DNA of 37,799 nt, taken from contig NC_049986.1 in assembly GCF_000003815.2 (NCBI RefSeq), positions 3,999,686 through 4,037,484 of the forward strand, written 5' to 3'. Position numbers and translations under genes: made by a program. A model generated the notes under the pieces. It was not told the origin of the DNA. It ran no database searches and saw nothing but the letters and a program-made list of their open reading frames with translations. Numbering within the stretch: the stretch's first letter is position 1; every line of letters begins with the position of its first letter. The stretch is from Branchiostoma floridae (taxonomy: Eukaryota > Chordata > Leptocardii > Amphioxiformes > Branchiostomatidae). This document shows, one piece after another, positions 9,133 through 18,742 of the stretch.

Positions 9133-9957
9133 AAACACAACTAGAAAGGCCGACATTTGCTTGAGAGCAAATACAGCATATTTCAGCCATCTCCCTCCCC
9201 ATGCAACAATAGACCATTTCAAAATCACCCATTTGAAAAATCACTTTTACTAATGACGGTTTAACCCAAAAATGAATCTTACAAAATTCCCCCGTTCAAG
9301 AATGGACTCCAGTGCACCCTATGTGAATTTGCACAATAGACCAGTCCAGAAATACTCCCACTGAAACCTTGGCCTTTTGAATAAGAAACCAAATCCAAAA
9401 TTGAATTTAGCAAAAAAAGGTCCCAGTGCATGAAAAGGTATAATAGACCAGTCTAAAAACACTTCCACTAAAAATTGAATTTTGAATCATCACCCGTCCA
9501 AACTGAATTTGAAAAAAATCCCCCTTCCGTGTGCAAAAAATGGACTCTTCCATGTAAAGTAGAGCAGTCCAAAAATACATCCGCTAAAATAGGACTTTGA
9601 CATAATCACTGAAGTCCAAAAAATGGATTTTAAAAAATGCCAATGGATTTTAAAAAAAAGCCCCCCCTCCATGTAAGAATGGCTCTTCCAGCACACCCAN
9701 NNNNNNNNNNNNNNNNNNNNNNNNNNNNNNNNNNNNNNNNNNNNNNNNNNNNNNNNNNNNNNNNNNNNNNNNNNNNNNNNNNNNNNNNNNNNNNNNNNNN
9801 NNNNNNNNNNNNNNNNNNNNNNNNNNNNNNNNNNNNNNNNNNNNNNNNNNNNNNNNNNNNNNNNNNNNNNNCCACTGAAAGACTTCACCAGCCCTAGGAT
9901 GAATTTAAAAAAAAATGAACCCCTCCGTGTAAGAATGGACTCTTCCAGATAACACCG
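9133..9957. repeat. Diverged minisatellite (~130-bp units) interrupted by an N gap
   Basis: A start module, aactagaaaggccgacat, also occurs at 20669. After it come several imperfect units built of agaccagtcc, a block with ttgaattttgaatcatcacc, and gtaagaatggactcttccag. The gap at 9700-9871 falls inside the array, which suggests the assembler failed on the repeat. It is intronic to the CEMIP-like gene. Confidence 0.65.
9700..9871. other. Assembly gap (172 N)
   Basis: An uninterrupted run of N. It lies inside an intronic repeat array, so it is unlikely to hide an exon. Confidence 0.99.
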
Positions 9958-10852
9958 GGCTCGCTGATTGGCTGTCACCCCCCCCCCTCTTTAGGATATA
10001 GATTCAGGCTAAGTGATTGGTTACCTATCTAATTAGATTAAATAGACATATATACCAGTAGGTGCAATCTGCAGCTGGGGTCAACGACCTTAAGGTCATT
10101 GACCCCTTTGGCTATTGGAAAATGACCCAAAAAAATCCCCAAATATATCATTTTGACGAAGTCTATGACAAAAATTATACATGTGTCATTTGAATAAATA
10201 TCTAGTGCACCATTTTACCAAAATTTAGGTCATTTGGTTTTAAAACCAGAGCACAAGAGCCAAAAGTGTACTTTTTGGTCATAAAATGGCCAAATAATCA
10301 CAAAATTAAGCATTTTGTTGTACTGTATACCTCAACTGTTAATGAATCCATGTGCGCATATGTCTAGGGCGATCCTATACTAAATTTCAGGTCATCCGGT
10401 TCTAAAACCAAGGTACAGGAGCCAAAAGTGTCCTTTTTTGGTCAAAAAATGACAAAAAATCGCAAAAATAAGCATTTCGTTATACTGTACACCAAAAGTG
10501 GTATTGAATTTATATGGGGGAATTATTAACGCACATCTGTGCCAAATTTCAGCTCATTCGGTTATAATACCAGGGTACAGGGGGCCCAAATATACAGTTT
10601 TGGTCTTAAGATGACCAAAAAACCTTAATAAAATCATTTTAAAGGCAGATATGAAAAAAAATGAAAAAAACTGTCTGAGGGTATTGGTCCACTCTACCCT
10701 TGTGCCAAATTTCAGTCCATCGGTTCAGGGAACAACGAAGATACCGTGTTCCGAAGATTTGCCAGGAGAAAGAAAGAAAGAAGGAAAGAGGAACCATTTC
10801 GAATACAATATATTTCACCATACCTATGGTATGGCTGAAATATAAATACACA
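9958..10852 (+). mobile_element. Repeat element with ~180-bp internal units and a 3' GAAA run plus terminal hairpin (copy 1)
   Basis: It starts near gctgattggctg. The body repeats a unit containing ccaaatttcag, gtcattcggtt, a ggtacaggagcc block and a ttggtcaaaaaatgac block about three times. It ends with (gaaa)n, then gaatacaatatatttcacca, and a hairpin of ATATTTCACCATACC against GGTATGGCTGAAATAT. A second, shorter copy with the same ends lies at 21958-22480. A short microsatellite plus a 3' stem-loop recalls Helentron-type non-autonomous elements, but this is only an analogy. Confidence 0.65.
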
Positions 10853-11562
10853 TGTGTAAGCACAAATAAGCACAGACAAAAACACGCGGAACAAATTTCC
10901 GGGCATCTTTGACTCAATACTGGACATAGGTTAGTCTGAAAATTGGTCGAAAAGTTGCCTGTCAGAAAGAAGTTTATAAGCTTGTGTCATGATCTTACCT
11001 ACTTACTTACAGATCATGCTCTGGATAAATTTTATTCACTGTACTGCTTTCATCCGAGAATGGATGGGCATACCACTGGCAGAGTGCGGCCACAGGCTAA
11101 ATTTCAATATTTCCTATGCATATTCCTAACAATGGGAATCATGGGAGAAAGAGGCTGTCAAAAATCACCTACCTGACTTTTAGAACATGAAAAACTCACA
11201 TTGGCAAGGTTGTCCGACCTCTGAAGAGTAATTTAACGACAAAAAAGGGAAAAAATTTACGGCGGAATTATATTATACGCCATGAAAACATAGGTGGGAG
11301 ACCTTTTCACCCCCTTTCACTGCATGTAAACAACACCAAAACACCTAACTTCTAAGGCCTACTGCAACCACAAATATCACTAAAAATCTGTTTTTTCAAC
11401 ACAATATAGAAGCTACAACCCTTGCCTATAAGATGCACCCCCAAAATCCAAACATATCCCAAGAAAAACAATTTTACAGCCACTTTTCCCAAGCCTACCT
11501 AAGCATTCTGAGGGCACTAAAACTGGGTCATCTGCGCAAGTCCGGAAATACTGACATTTGCC
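10853..11562. other. Intron sequence, unassigned
   Basis: The sequence contains no exon that I can phase into the CEMIP-like gene. The stretch next to the N gap (about 11400-11562) has repeat-like character but no match within this window. Confidence 0.4.
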
Positions 11563-11710
11563 NNNNNNNNNNNNNNNNNNNNNNNNNNNNNNNNNNNNNN
11601 NNNNNNNNNNNNNNNNNNNNNNNNNNNNNNNNNNNNNNNNNNNNNNNNNNNNNNNNNNNNNNNNNNNNNNNNNNNNNNNNNNNNNNNNNNNNNNNNNNNN
11701 NNNNNNNNNN
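11563..11710. other. Assembly gap (148 N), probably cutting an exon
   Basis: A run of N directly adjoins open coding sequence of the CEMIP-like exon at 11711-11923. A donor-like GTG at the edge would leave phase 2. The next exon needs phase 0, so the true exon end is most likely inside the gap. Confidence 0.95.
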
Positions 11711-11923
11711 CACCCTGCACAGTCGTTAGCCAGACTCAGGAAGCTCGGCATGGGGACAGTCTCTGTCGGCGTCAGGCTGTATTTGGGATAAGCTGCTGCC
11801 GTACAGTCGCTGACCGCGTCACTTGTCATGGTAGCCGAGATGATGATCTTCTCACAGCCCATGTGGGAACAGTAGTTGTAGCCTTCCCGGTCGTAGTTAG
11901 CGCGGACTTTCAGGAACAACAGA
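11711..11923 (-). CDS. CEMIP-like: CEMIP-like gene, exon truncated by gap
   Basis: The acceptor is tgtatcactccag. The exon enters in phase 2 (GG + T) and is open to the gap. The peptide begins GLLFLKVRANYDREGYNYC, continues SHMGCEKIIISATM, then SDCTAAAYPKYSLTPTE and VPMPSFLSLANDC. The order LLFLK, a Cys, G-C-E-(K/R)-I, then S-D-C-T-A-x-A-Y-P-K followed by V-P-M-P is, from memory, the most family-specific stretch in this window and points to CEMIP/CEMIP2 rather than to other ILEI proteins. The cysteines fit an extracellular domain. Confidence 0.88.
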
Positions 11924-11939
11924 CTGGAGTGATACAAGA

Positions 11940-12575
11940 TTTGTAATGCTTTAAAGATTGAGGATCAATAACAATGTTAACATCGTTTCCAAACTCATCA
12001 TTTTCCGTACAAATGAGGCATATGGTGGATAACAAATTTCTTTATTCGCATGTACATAATAATTGTTGCACTGTTGTTGAAGTGTCTTGAATATTTACGT
12101 ATACAACCCGCTCTTTTACGTTCAGGACTGCATCTGTTCGCAGCGACATCTAGTGCTGCAGTACAATGTGCACCAGACAGACGGTCACGAAAACGTTAGG
12201 TGTGGCCTTATGTCTTGGTTACGAATAAAGAACCTCAATTGTTGACCAGCAGGTGTCCAACCTGACAAAATTATTGACGGATACAAGACAGATAGCAGAA
12301 TGCGTCTAGGTGGTAGGTACTTCACTGCGCTTGGGGCACCGGTGCCGAACTGATGAGGGGTTCGTTCACTATTGTGTTATTTTCACCGATTTTTTTTATA
12401 ATCTAGATATTGCGTAATACGTACAAGCATGACTTAGAAGACAACAAAATACACAAAACGTTAGTTCCTTATCTCTGAAAAATTAGTTCCTTATCTCTGA
12501 AGTTCGTTGAGTAACCTTTCGAACCTCGCAGTGCCGCATCGGTGTCCAAAGTGCAGTGAGATGCCACCTTTAACC
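11940..12575. other. Intron, unassigned
   Basis: No exon, repeat module or inverted repeat is recognised here. A short duplicated string, ttagttccttatctctga, lies at about 12461-12500. Confidence 0.45.
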
Positions 12576-12579
12576 TTAC

Positions 12580-12759
12580 CCTGTGCTCTCCTCAAAGTAG
12601 AACATTTTCCGGTCTCCACCCTCGACAGCGTTCAGGCTCGAGACGGGGACGACCTCCTCGTCGTGCACGATAGCGTACGGCACGAGCCTCTCCAGCTGGT
12701 ACGTCACACGGAAGATGGTCCCTGGTGGGTAGCAGAGTCCCAGTCTAAGCCAATCCTCG
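12580..12759 (-). CDS. CEMIP-like: CEMIP-like gene, exon with the W-L-R-x-GLCYP motif
   Basis: 180 bp, acceptor acattgctaccttag, donor gtaaggtta. It enters completing AG+C and leaves in phase 2 (GG). The peptide begins EDWLRLGLCYPPGTIFRV, continues TYQLERLVPYAIVHDEE, and ends RKMFYFEEST. A (D/N)-W-(I/L)-R-(V/L)-G-L-C-Y-P motif and a Y-x-(F/W)-(E/D)-E-x-(S/T)-G-L-L-F-L junction match what I recall of the human family. The CEMIP-like gene identity rests mainly on this exon and the next one. Confidence 0.88.
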
Positions 12760-12799
12760 CTAAGGTAGCAATGTGTTAGATTAGAAATTTCTCCCATAC

Positions 12800-12900
12800 G
12801 GGGCTTTCACATATGCATTCGTAGTGCGATTCTGATGTCTTAAGCAGGCTGTGACAGAACCAACGGCAGTATGCGGGAACAATATGTAGAATATAAAAGC
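12800..12900. repeat. Fragment resembling the Harbinger-like MITE interior
   Basis: The stretch aagcaggctgtgacagaacc at about 12843 parallels caaacaggccgtgacagaac in the MITE at 37416-37630. No terminal repeats are visible. Confidence 0.4.
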
Positions 12901-13027
12901 GAACAAAACACGTCAAACGTAAATAAATAACTGGTACAATTTGTGCATATTTCTTGATACAAAATTCTTTCTTTCGTGTCAGTGAATAGTGAAATGTGAC
13001 CTAAGCATAAGCTTTACATTTCCCTAC

Positions 13028-13239
13028 CTGTTGAAGTTTATCGGATAGATGAAGATTTGCTGAGGCGCCCGCCCGTTCCAGTGGATGGTGTAGGACTTCT
13101 CAAGCATCACCGGAGGTTGGTATTTCTGCACACCGTTAACACCTTGTGTAGTTGGTCCATTCAGTGTGTAAGGCTGGTCTGGGTACTCATCGCGAACCGA
13201 CATCACAAGGTTCCCGGGCTGCTTTGCATGGATGAACAG
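13028..13239 (-). CDS. CEMIP-like: CEMIP-like gene, most upstream firmly placed exon
   Basis: 212 bp, acceptor ttcttcttgtacgcag, donor gtagggaaat. It enters in phase 0 and leaves in phase 2 (AG + C gives Ser before EDWLRLG). The peptide begins LFIHAKQPGNLVMSVRDEY, and after an NGP linker ends SYTIHWNGRAPQQIFIYP plus INFN. Alternating hydrophobics fit a beta-rich extracellular domain between the parallel beta-helix and the ILEI domain of this family. It is joined securely to the next exon by phase. The exon before it must end in phase 0, which the candidate at 19948-20141 does not. Confidence 0.82.
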
Positions 13240-13271
13240 CTGCGTACAAGAAGAATACAGACATCGGTTAA

Positions 13272-13494
13272 TCCAAATTTTCTTTAAGCAATGACTGTTT
13301 TTACTCCAAATTTTCGATGTCTGATAGCACATCTTGATCACGGAGAATGACGCGTTGATCAACGTAAGCCTGACCTAGTTCTCGTGTTCTCTCGCGAGAT
13401 CGAGACTAGGTCATTCTCCGTGATCAAGATGTGTCAGACATCGAAAATATGTGCCTTACCTTTAAAAAAATTCATTGCTTGAAGAAAATTTTGA
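13272..13494. repeat. Long inverted repeat with two arm blocks flanking an exon
   Basis: The inner arms 13310-13351 and 13410-13448 are reverse complements apart from a 3-bp indel; the core is CATCTTGATCACGGAGAATG. The outer arms (caaattttctttaagcaatg at about 13274, complement at 13471-13493) extend it to a ~220-bp hairpin. The loop contains the palindrome CGTTGATCAACG and a second small inverted repeat. It starts about 30 bp from the acceptor at 13239. Confidence 0.85.
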
Positions 13495-13564
13495 GTAACT
13501 GTATTCATACATGATTAATGAACGTCTTCAACGAGGAACAGACATCGTTCTATGCTTCGTGCCC

Positions 13565-13795
13565 CCTACGTGCCCCCGTGGGACACCCTGTGGCTGCCGG
13601 GCTATATTGGGGCACGGCCGGGACCTGAATTTCTCTCAATTCATAGTTAGAATCAACCCGGGCCCTGTTAACACCGTGGTATATTCGTGAAAACACTGAG
13701 AATTACCCTCTCGGTATCCGGTACTCCGCCGGGACAAACTTGTGGTTTCAGAGCCCGGCCGGGGATACAACCCTGACTGGCACCGGTGCGATGGT
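13565..13795 (-). mobile_element. GC-rich MITE relative of 37634-37760
   Basis: The minus strand at 13700-13790 reads GCACCGGTGCCAGTCAGGG, then CCCCGGCCGGGCTCTGA and TTTGTCCCGGCGGAGTACCG. The plus strand at 37645-37725 has the same series of blocks with few changes. The far end at about 13590-13625 carries further ccgggctat and cacggccggg motifs. Confidence 0.6.
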
Positions 13796-14095
13796 GACCG
13801 TAGCAAGACTATAATCTACTGTTTTGAAAGATGAAAAAATTACATTGCAATTACTTTACTTTTTCGCAAATCTCGAAGCAGAAGTTAGATAAAAAGATTA
13901 TGACCTTATTCTGACTTGCCCCACTTTCTGAAAGCCGACTCATCAAACCTCTGCTTGGAGCGTATTCTTTCCCCAGAAGATAAGAATGCCGGTAAATATT
14001 CACAAGTAATGCATGTGTGCAAACACAGCCAGTGTAGCTGTACGTCTCTGTCACCTTTCTCATGACAATACGAATTGGTTCTATTCCACACTGAA
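13796..14095. other. Unassigned, possible hidden exon region
   Basis: Open minus-strand frames exist at 13906-14091 but I could not find splice sites that satisfy the phase needed between the exons at 19948-20141 and 13028-13239. I therefore do not call an exon. Confidence 0.35.
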
Positions 14096-14109
14096 GCTAG
14101 GTGTTGCTG

Positions 14110-14926
14110 CTAGTATGCAACACCCTGTCTGACCGTCTGCAACACTGTCTAACTGCCTCTTTGTCAGTCTACAACCCTGTCTGCCAGTATTCTTCACAGG
14201 CTTCCTCTTTGCTTGTCTACCTCTCTATATGTCTGCAAACCTGTCTGTCTGCCTCTTTGCTGTGTGTCTGCCCATGTGTCTGCTTGCCTCTCTATCTGTC
14301 TGAAAGCCTGTCTGTCTGACTCTCTGCCTGTCTGGCTGGCTTCCTCTCTGCCTGTCTATTTCTCTATCTGTCTGCAAGCCTGTCTGTCCGTCTGCAGGAC
14401 TGTCTGTATCCTTGTCTGGCTTCCTCCTTGTCTGTCTACCTCTCTGTCTGCAACCCTGTCTATCTGTATCCTTGTCTGGATTCCTCTTTGTCTGTCTACC
14501 TCTATCTATCTGCAAGCGTGTCTGTCTGACTCTCTGTCTGTCTGCAACCCTGTCTGTCTATATCCATGTCTGGCGCTCTCTTTGTCTGTCTGCCTCTCTA
14601 TCTGTCTGCAACCCTGTCCGTCTGCCTCGCTGTCTGTCTGCAGGACCGTCTGATTGCCTCTCTGTCTGTATCCTTGTCTGACTTCCTCTTTGTTTGTCTA
14701 TCTCTCTGTCTGCGACCCTGTCTATCTATATCCTTGTTTGGTTTCGTCTTTGTCTGTCTACCTCTGTCTGCAGGATTGTCTGACTGCCTCTCTGTCTGCC
14801 TGCAACCCTATGTGTCTACGTCTCTGTCTGTCTGCAAACCTGTCTGTTAGCCTCTCTGTCTGTCTGCCAGCCTGTATGTCTGGCTTCCTATTTGTCTGTC
14901 TATCTGTATCTGTATCTGTATAGCCG
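14110..14926. repeat. Degenerate CTGT array, left segment
   Basis: The segment is hundreds of bases of ctgtctgtctgcctctctgt-type sequence, with longer recurring blocks such as atccttgtctggcttcctct and gtctgtctacctctctgtc. It is open in several frames on both strands only because the tetranucleotide lacks stops. It is continuous in type with 15752-17125. Confidence 0.95.
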
Positions 14927-15751
14927 GTATAACCGCCGTTCGGCGTAACACACCAGCTTCGCAGGCACGCGGCGCGGCAGCAGCTGGTTATATTACACCG
15001 AACGACCCGTCACACCTAACTTTTGCACATCTATCTGCAAGCGTTCTTTGAAGCTATTCAGAGAAGATGCCCCTCCTGTGCTTGGTGATAACAAATTCCA
15101 CTCTACGATAGTCCTGGGAAAATACGAATTTTTGAACACATCAATCCTAGGTTGGTAACTCTTGTATTTGAAGTCATGGCTGTTTCTTGTTCGTTTTTGA
15201 GCTGGTGTTAGATACTTATCAGTCGGTACGTCCACCAGTTTATTGGTCATTTTGTACATCATGCAATGTCTAGACCTTTTCCTTCTGTCTTCAAGTGATG
15301 TCCACTGCAGATCTGTTTTCATTTTGGTAACACTAGCATCCCTGTTATAGTTGTTTGTACAGAATCTGGCAGCTTGGTTCTGTACCCTTTCAAGGTTATC
15401 TTTGTCTTACTTTGTATACGGATCCCATACTGTTGCAGCATATTCAAGGTTAGGTCTTACCAGTGATGTGTAAGCAAGTGATTTTACCCTGGCTGGGCAT
15501 GCCCACAAGTTGCGTTTGATCACTCCCAATGTCTGTTTAGCCTTGGTTGTTATTTTGTTAACATGGACACCCCACTTCAGCCCAGTTGTTAACGTAACAC
15601 CTAGGTATGGGTGGCTTTTCGTGGTTGCTAATGTCTGACCACAAAACTGGTAAGGGGACACATTTGGTGTGCCTTTGTTCGTTATGTGCATGACATAGCA
15701 CTTATCAGGATTGAACTGCATAAGCCATTTCCTTTGCCATTCTTCCAGGGT
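14927..15751 (-). mobile_element. 5'-truncated CR1-like non-LTR retrotransposon inserted in the CTGT array
   Basis: The minus-strand frame starts at WLMQFNPDKCYVMHITNKG, then HPYLGVTL, VNKITTKAKQTLGVIKRN and SLVRPNLEYAATVWDPY. After one in-frame TAA (about 15407) it continues in the same frame with ERVQNQAARFC, YFPRTIVEWNLLSPS and LNSFKERLQIDVQKLG. The 3' UTR carries gccgcgccgcgtgcctgcg and ends at three ATACAG units. Truncation at the 5' end is at about 15751. One nonsense mutation in about 240 codons suggests a moderately young insertion. Confidence 0.9.
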
Positions 15752-17125
15752 GTCTACTTCTCTGTCTGTCTGTAATCATGTCTGACTGTATCCTTTTCAG
15801 GCGTCCTCTTTGTCTGTCTACTTCACTATCTGCCTGCAATCCTGTCTGTCTACCGCTGTGTGTCTGCAACCCTGTTTGTCTTCCTCTCTGTCTGCTTGCC
15901 TCTCGATCTGTTTGCATCCTTGTGTTGCTTCCTCTTTGTCTGTCTACATCTCTGTCTGCAACCCTGTCTGTCTGTATGCTTGTCTGGCTTCCTCTTTCTC
16001 TGTGTATCTATCTGTCTGCAAGCCTGTCTGTCTGCCTCTCTGTCTGTCTGCGACCCTGTCTGGCATCCTCTTTGTTTGCCTGTCTACCTTTCTGTCTGTC
16101 TGCAAGCCTGTCGGTCTGCCTCTCCTTCTGCAAGTCTGTCTGTCTGCCTCTCTATCTGCTTGCCTCTCTGTCTGCTTGCTTCTCTGTATGTCTGCAACCC
16201 TTTCTGTCCATATCCATGTCTGGCTTTCTATTTGCCTGTCTACCTCTCTATCTGTCTGCAAGCCTGTCTGTATGCATCTCTGTCTGTCTTTCTGGCTTCC
16301 TCTTTGTCTGCCTCACTCTCTGTCTGCCTCACTCTCTGTCTGCCTCGCTCTCTGTCTGCCTCGCTCTCTGTCTGCATCCCTGTCTGACTTCCTCTTTGTC
16401 TGTCTGCCTCTCTGTCTGCCTGCAACCCTGTCTGGCGTTGTCTTTGTCTGTCTACCTCTCTGTCTGTCTGCAATCCTGTCTTGTTTTGTCTTTGTCTGTC
16501 TGGCTTCCTCTTTGTCCGTCTACTTCTCTGTCTGCACCTGTCTGTATCCTTGTCTGGCTCCCTCTTTGTCTGTCTGCCCCTCTATATGTCTGCAAGCTTT
16601 TCTGTCTGCCTCTCTGTCTGTCTACAACCTTGTCTGGTTTCCGCTTTGTCTGTCTACATTTTATCTGTCTGCAATCCTGTCTCTGTTTGTTTGCAACCAT
16701 GTCTGTCTGCCTCTTTGTCTGCTTTCCTCTCGATCTGTCTGTATTGTTTTCTGGATCTCTCTGGATCTCTGTTTGTCTGTTTACCACTCTATCTGTCTTC
16801 CTCTTTGTCTGTCTGCAACACTGTGTGTTTGCCTCTCTGTATACTTGCCTCTCTGTCTGTCTGTATCCTTGTCTGGCTTTCTCTTTGTCTGTCTACCTCT
16901 CTGTGTGTCTGCAAGCTTGTCTGCCTATATCCTTGTCTGGATTCCTATTTGTCTGTCTACCTCTCTGTCTGTTTGCAGGCTTACCTGTCTGCCTCTTTGT
17001 CTGTCTGCAACTCTGTCTGTCTGCCTCTCTGTCTGCTTGCCTCTCTGTCTGTATCCTTGTCTGGCTTTCTCTTTGTCTGTCTACCTCTCTGTCTGACTGC
17101 AAGCCTGTCTGCCTATATCCTTGCT
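15752..17125. repeat. Degenerate CTGT array, right segment
   Basis: The same composition as the left segment. A higher-order arrangement of roughly 60-100 bp is visible, with repeated gtctgtctgcaaccctgtct, tccttgtctggcttcctctt and tgtctgcctctctgtctg. It ends at about 17125 where unique GC-rich sequence begins. The long predicted peptides (poly C-L-S-V) are artefacts of composition. Confidence 0.95.
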
Positions 17126-17129
17126 GGGG

Positions 17130-17420
17130 ACACATGGCAGTCGCTCATCGCGTCGCCGCTCTTAAGGGCTCTTAAAAGAACCTCTCTCCATTGCAATGCA
17201 TTGAGCGGCGTTCTTTTACTCCTATTTTTTATATGCCAAGGAAGTGCCGCCGAATTGTACCACCAAGACATGCCCGTCGGCCGTCCGCGTCGACCTGGCG
17301 CGAAAGACCCGGCCTCTGCAGCCGTCTGAGCGCATGAGGCGGTGATATCGGGTGTTCACCTGTCCAGGCCTATGACGTCATCGTGGCCTCGGAACCACGG
17401 GAATGTATAATCGCAACATA
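17130..17420. other. CpG-rich unique patch with a CRE palindrome
   Basis: GC- and CpG-rich sequence begins abruptly after the CTGT array. It contains TGACGTCA at 17373-17380 and a TATA-like tttttatatgcc near 17225. A plus-strand frame reads through it but is only a continuation of the repeat frame. It could be a promoter or a piece of an unknown repeat; neither is demonstrated. Confidence 0.35.
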
Positions 17421-17669
17421 TGGCTAGAAAGAGACATCTATCCCCCAAACTAGGGTGCCTATCACGAGTCTGGTAGAGACTATCCAGAAAGTGACATCCA
17501 TCCCATGACTATACGACACATTAAGAACGCACACCAATTCCTTTGTGTTCAAGGCAGCAGAATACAGTATTTGGCCGACGGGAATCTTGTTGAATTTGAT
17601 GGTACTATCTGCAAAATAACTGAAAACGAAAGTAAGTTATGGTTTTAAAAAAAATTGATGACACCATGC

Positions 17670-17797
17670 CAGCCAGGGTTCCACCCGGAAAGTAGTTCGC
17701 TCCGGCGTTTCTATACACTTATTACAGTCGCTTCTTTGCTGTTCCAGAAGCGAACACATAATAAGAGCGAACTACTACCCGGATGGTACCCAGGCTA
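17670..17797. mobile_element. MITE of the TAGCCTGGGTACCA family (diverged copy)
   Basis: The left end, agccagggttccacccgg, then aagtagttcgctc, is mirrored by gagcgaactactacccgg and atggtacccaggcta on the right. The ends match the element at 33282-33437. The 9-bp flanks (acaccatgc and agaccaatc) agree at only 6 of 9 positions, as expected for an older insertion. Confidence 0.75.
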
Positions 17798-18177
17798 AGA
17801 CCAATCTAAATCGTGGGTAATGTTGATTCAGCCGACTCACCGAGACGATCGGCTGTAAAGGTCACGCGTATTGATACAATGAATGGGCGAACACCACATA
17901 TCTCTCACATGTGGTCTGAAAGTTGACTCACTACACTACCATATAGCAAAGTTCATACCTCGCTGTATTTCACGTGACAGTGTTTACGTACGCTTCAAGA
18001 TTTCGGTCGGACTTCGTTTTTTACCCTTGCGTCACAGACCACGGGGGTCGCGTAGAGACACTGTGTTCTTCGGCCTTCAAGCGAAAATGCACATTATCTG
18101 GGTAATCAGGCGATAAGGCCGCTTTACCAGGAAGTACTCGGCCAATATATCGGGAAAGTTTTCGGTGCCTAAACCCA

Positions 18178-18742
18178 AACTAAGGCCACAGCAAGTAAAT
18201 TTTATGAATGACATCAGCGCGTGCATTAATTTTCGCCTGTTTTCAGGAAAAAACAAGATCTTTTTTCTACTGTAGGGATAGTCAACACGGCGATAAAGTA
18301 CAAAAATGAGCAAATATATTGTCATTATTGTGTTGTACATAGGCAATTGCAAATGATTGTACTTGTAGAAGTGACACTTGCGAGGTACTCAGGACCGTAG
18401 AAATGAAACTCATCGGATAGTTGTAAAAGTGACACCAATATGGAAGCCATAAGTGTGGTTACGAACTTTGTTGGTGATGCCAGTCTACCACACTAGTGCC
18501 ACTTTTACCACACCAGTACATGTCTTAAATACAGGAATGAATGCCTTATTGGCTCTCATACCATGTACCCTTTATCAATTAATTCTTGTTACAACATCCA
18601 TCACAACTTTATCGTGCCTACTTCTGAAAGTGTAGCCATCTTGTGTATTTTTCACCGATCTTGTTTTTCTTCGCCCTATCACACTATTTTTGCAGTCTGC
18701 AGAGGATGTCATCCATAAAATTTACTTGCTGTGGCCTAATGC
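18178..18742. mobile_element. Inverted-repeat DNA element, ~35-bp termini
   Basis: The left end reads ctaaggccacagcaagtaaa then ttttatgaatgacatc (18178-18213). The right end is the complement, gatgtcatccataaaattta then cttgctgtggcctaa (about 18707-18741). A related end recurs at 19090-19135 and possibly at 34560-34590. No transposase frame was recognised in between. Confidence 0.7.

Noticed and set aside
9490-9978. ORFs reading through the N gap
   Set aside because: Most residues are undefined and the rest is minisatellite.
12507-12779. Plus-strand ORF of 90 codons
   Set aside because: It is the antisense shadow of the CEMIP-like exon at 12580-12759.
13906-14091. Minus-strand ORF as the missing CEMIP-like exon
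   Set aside because: No acceptor/donor pair gives the needed phase-2 to phase-0 linkage without a stop; the donor-like GT sites are weak.
15778-17175. 465-codon and overlapping long plus-strand ORFs rich in Cys, Leu and Ser
   Set aside because: They are translations of the CTGT array; several frames on both strands are open at once because the repeat has no stop triplets.
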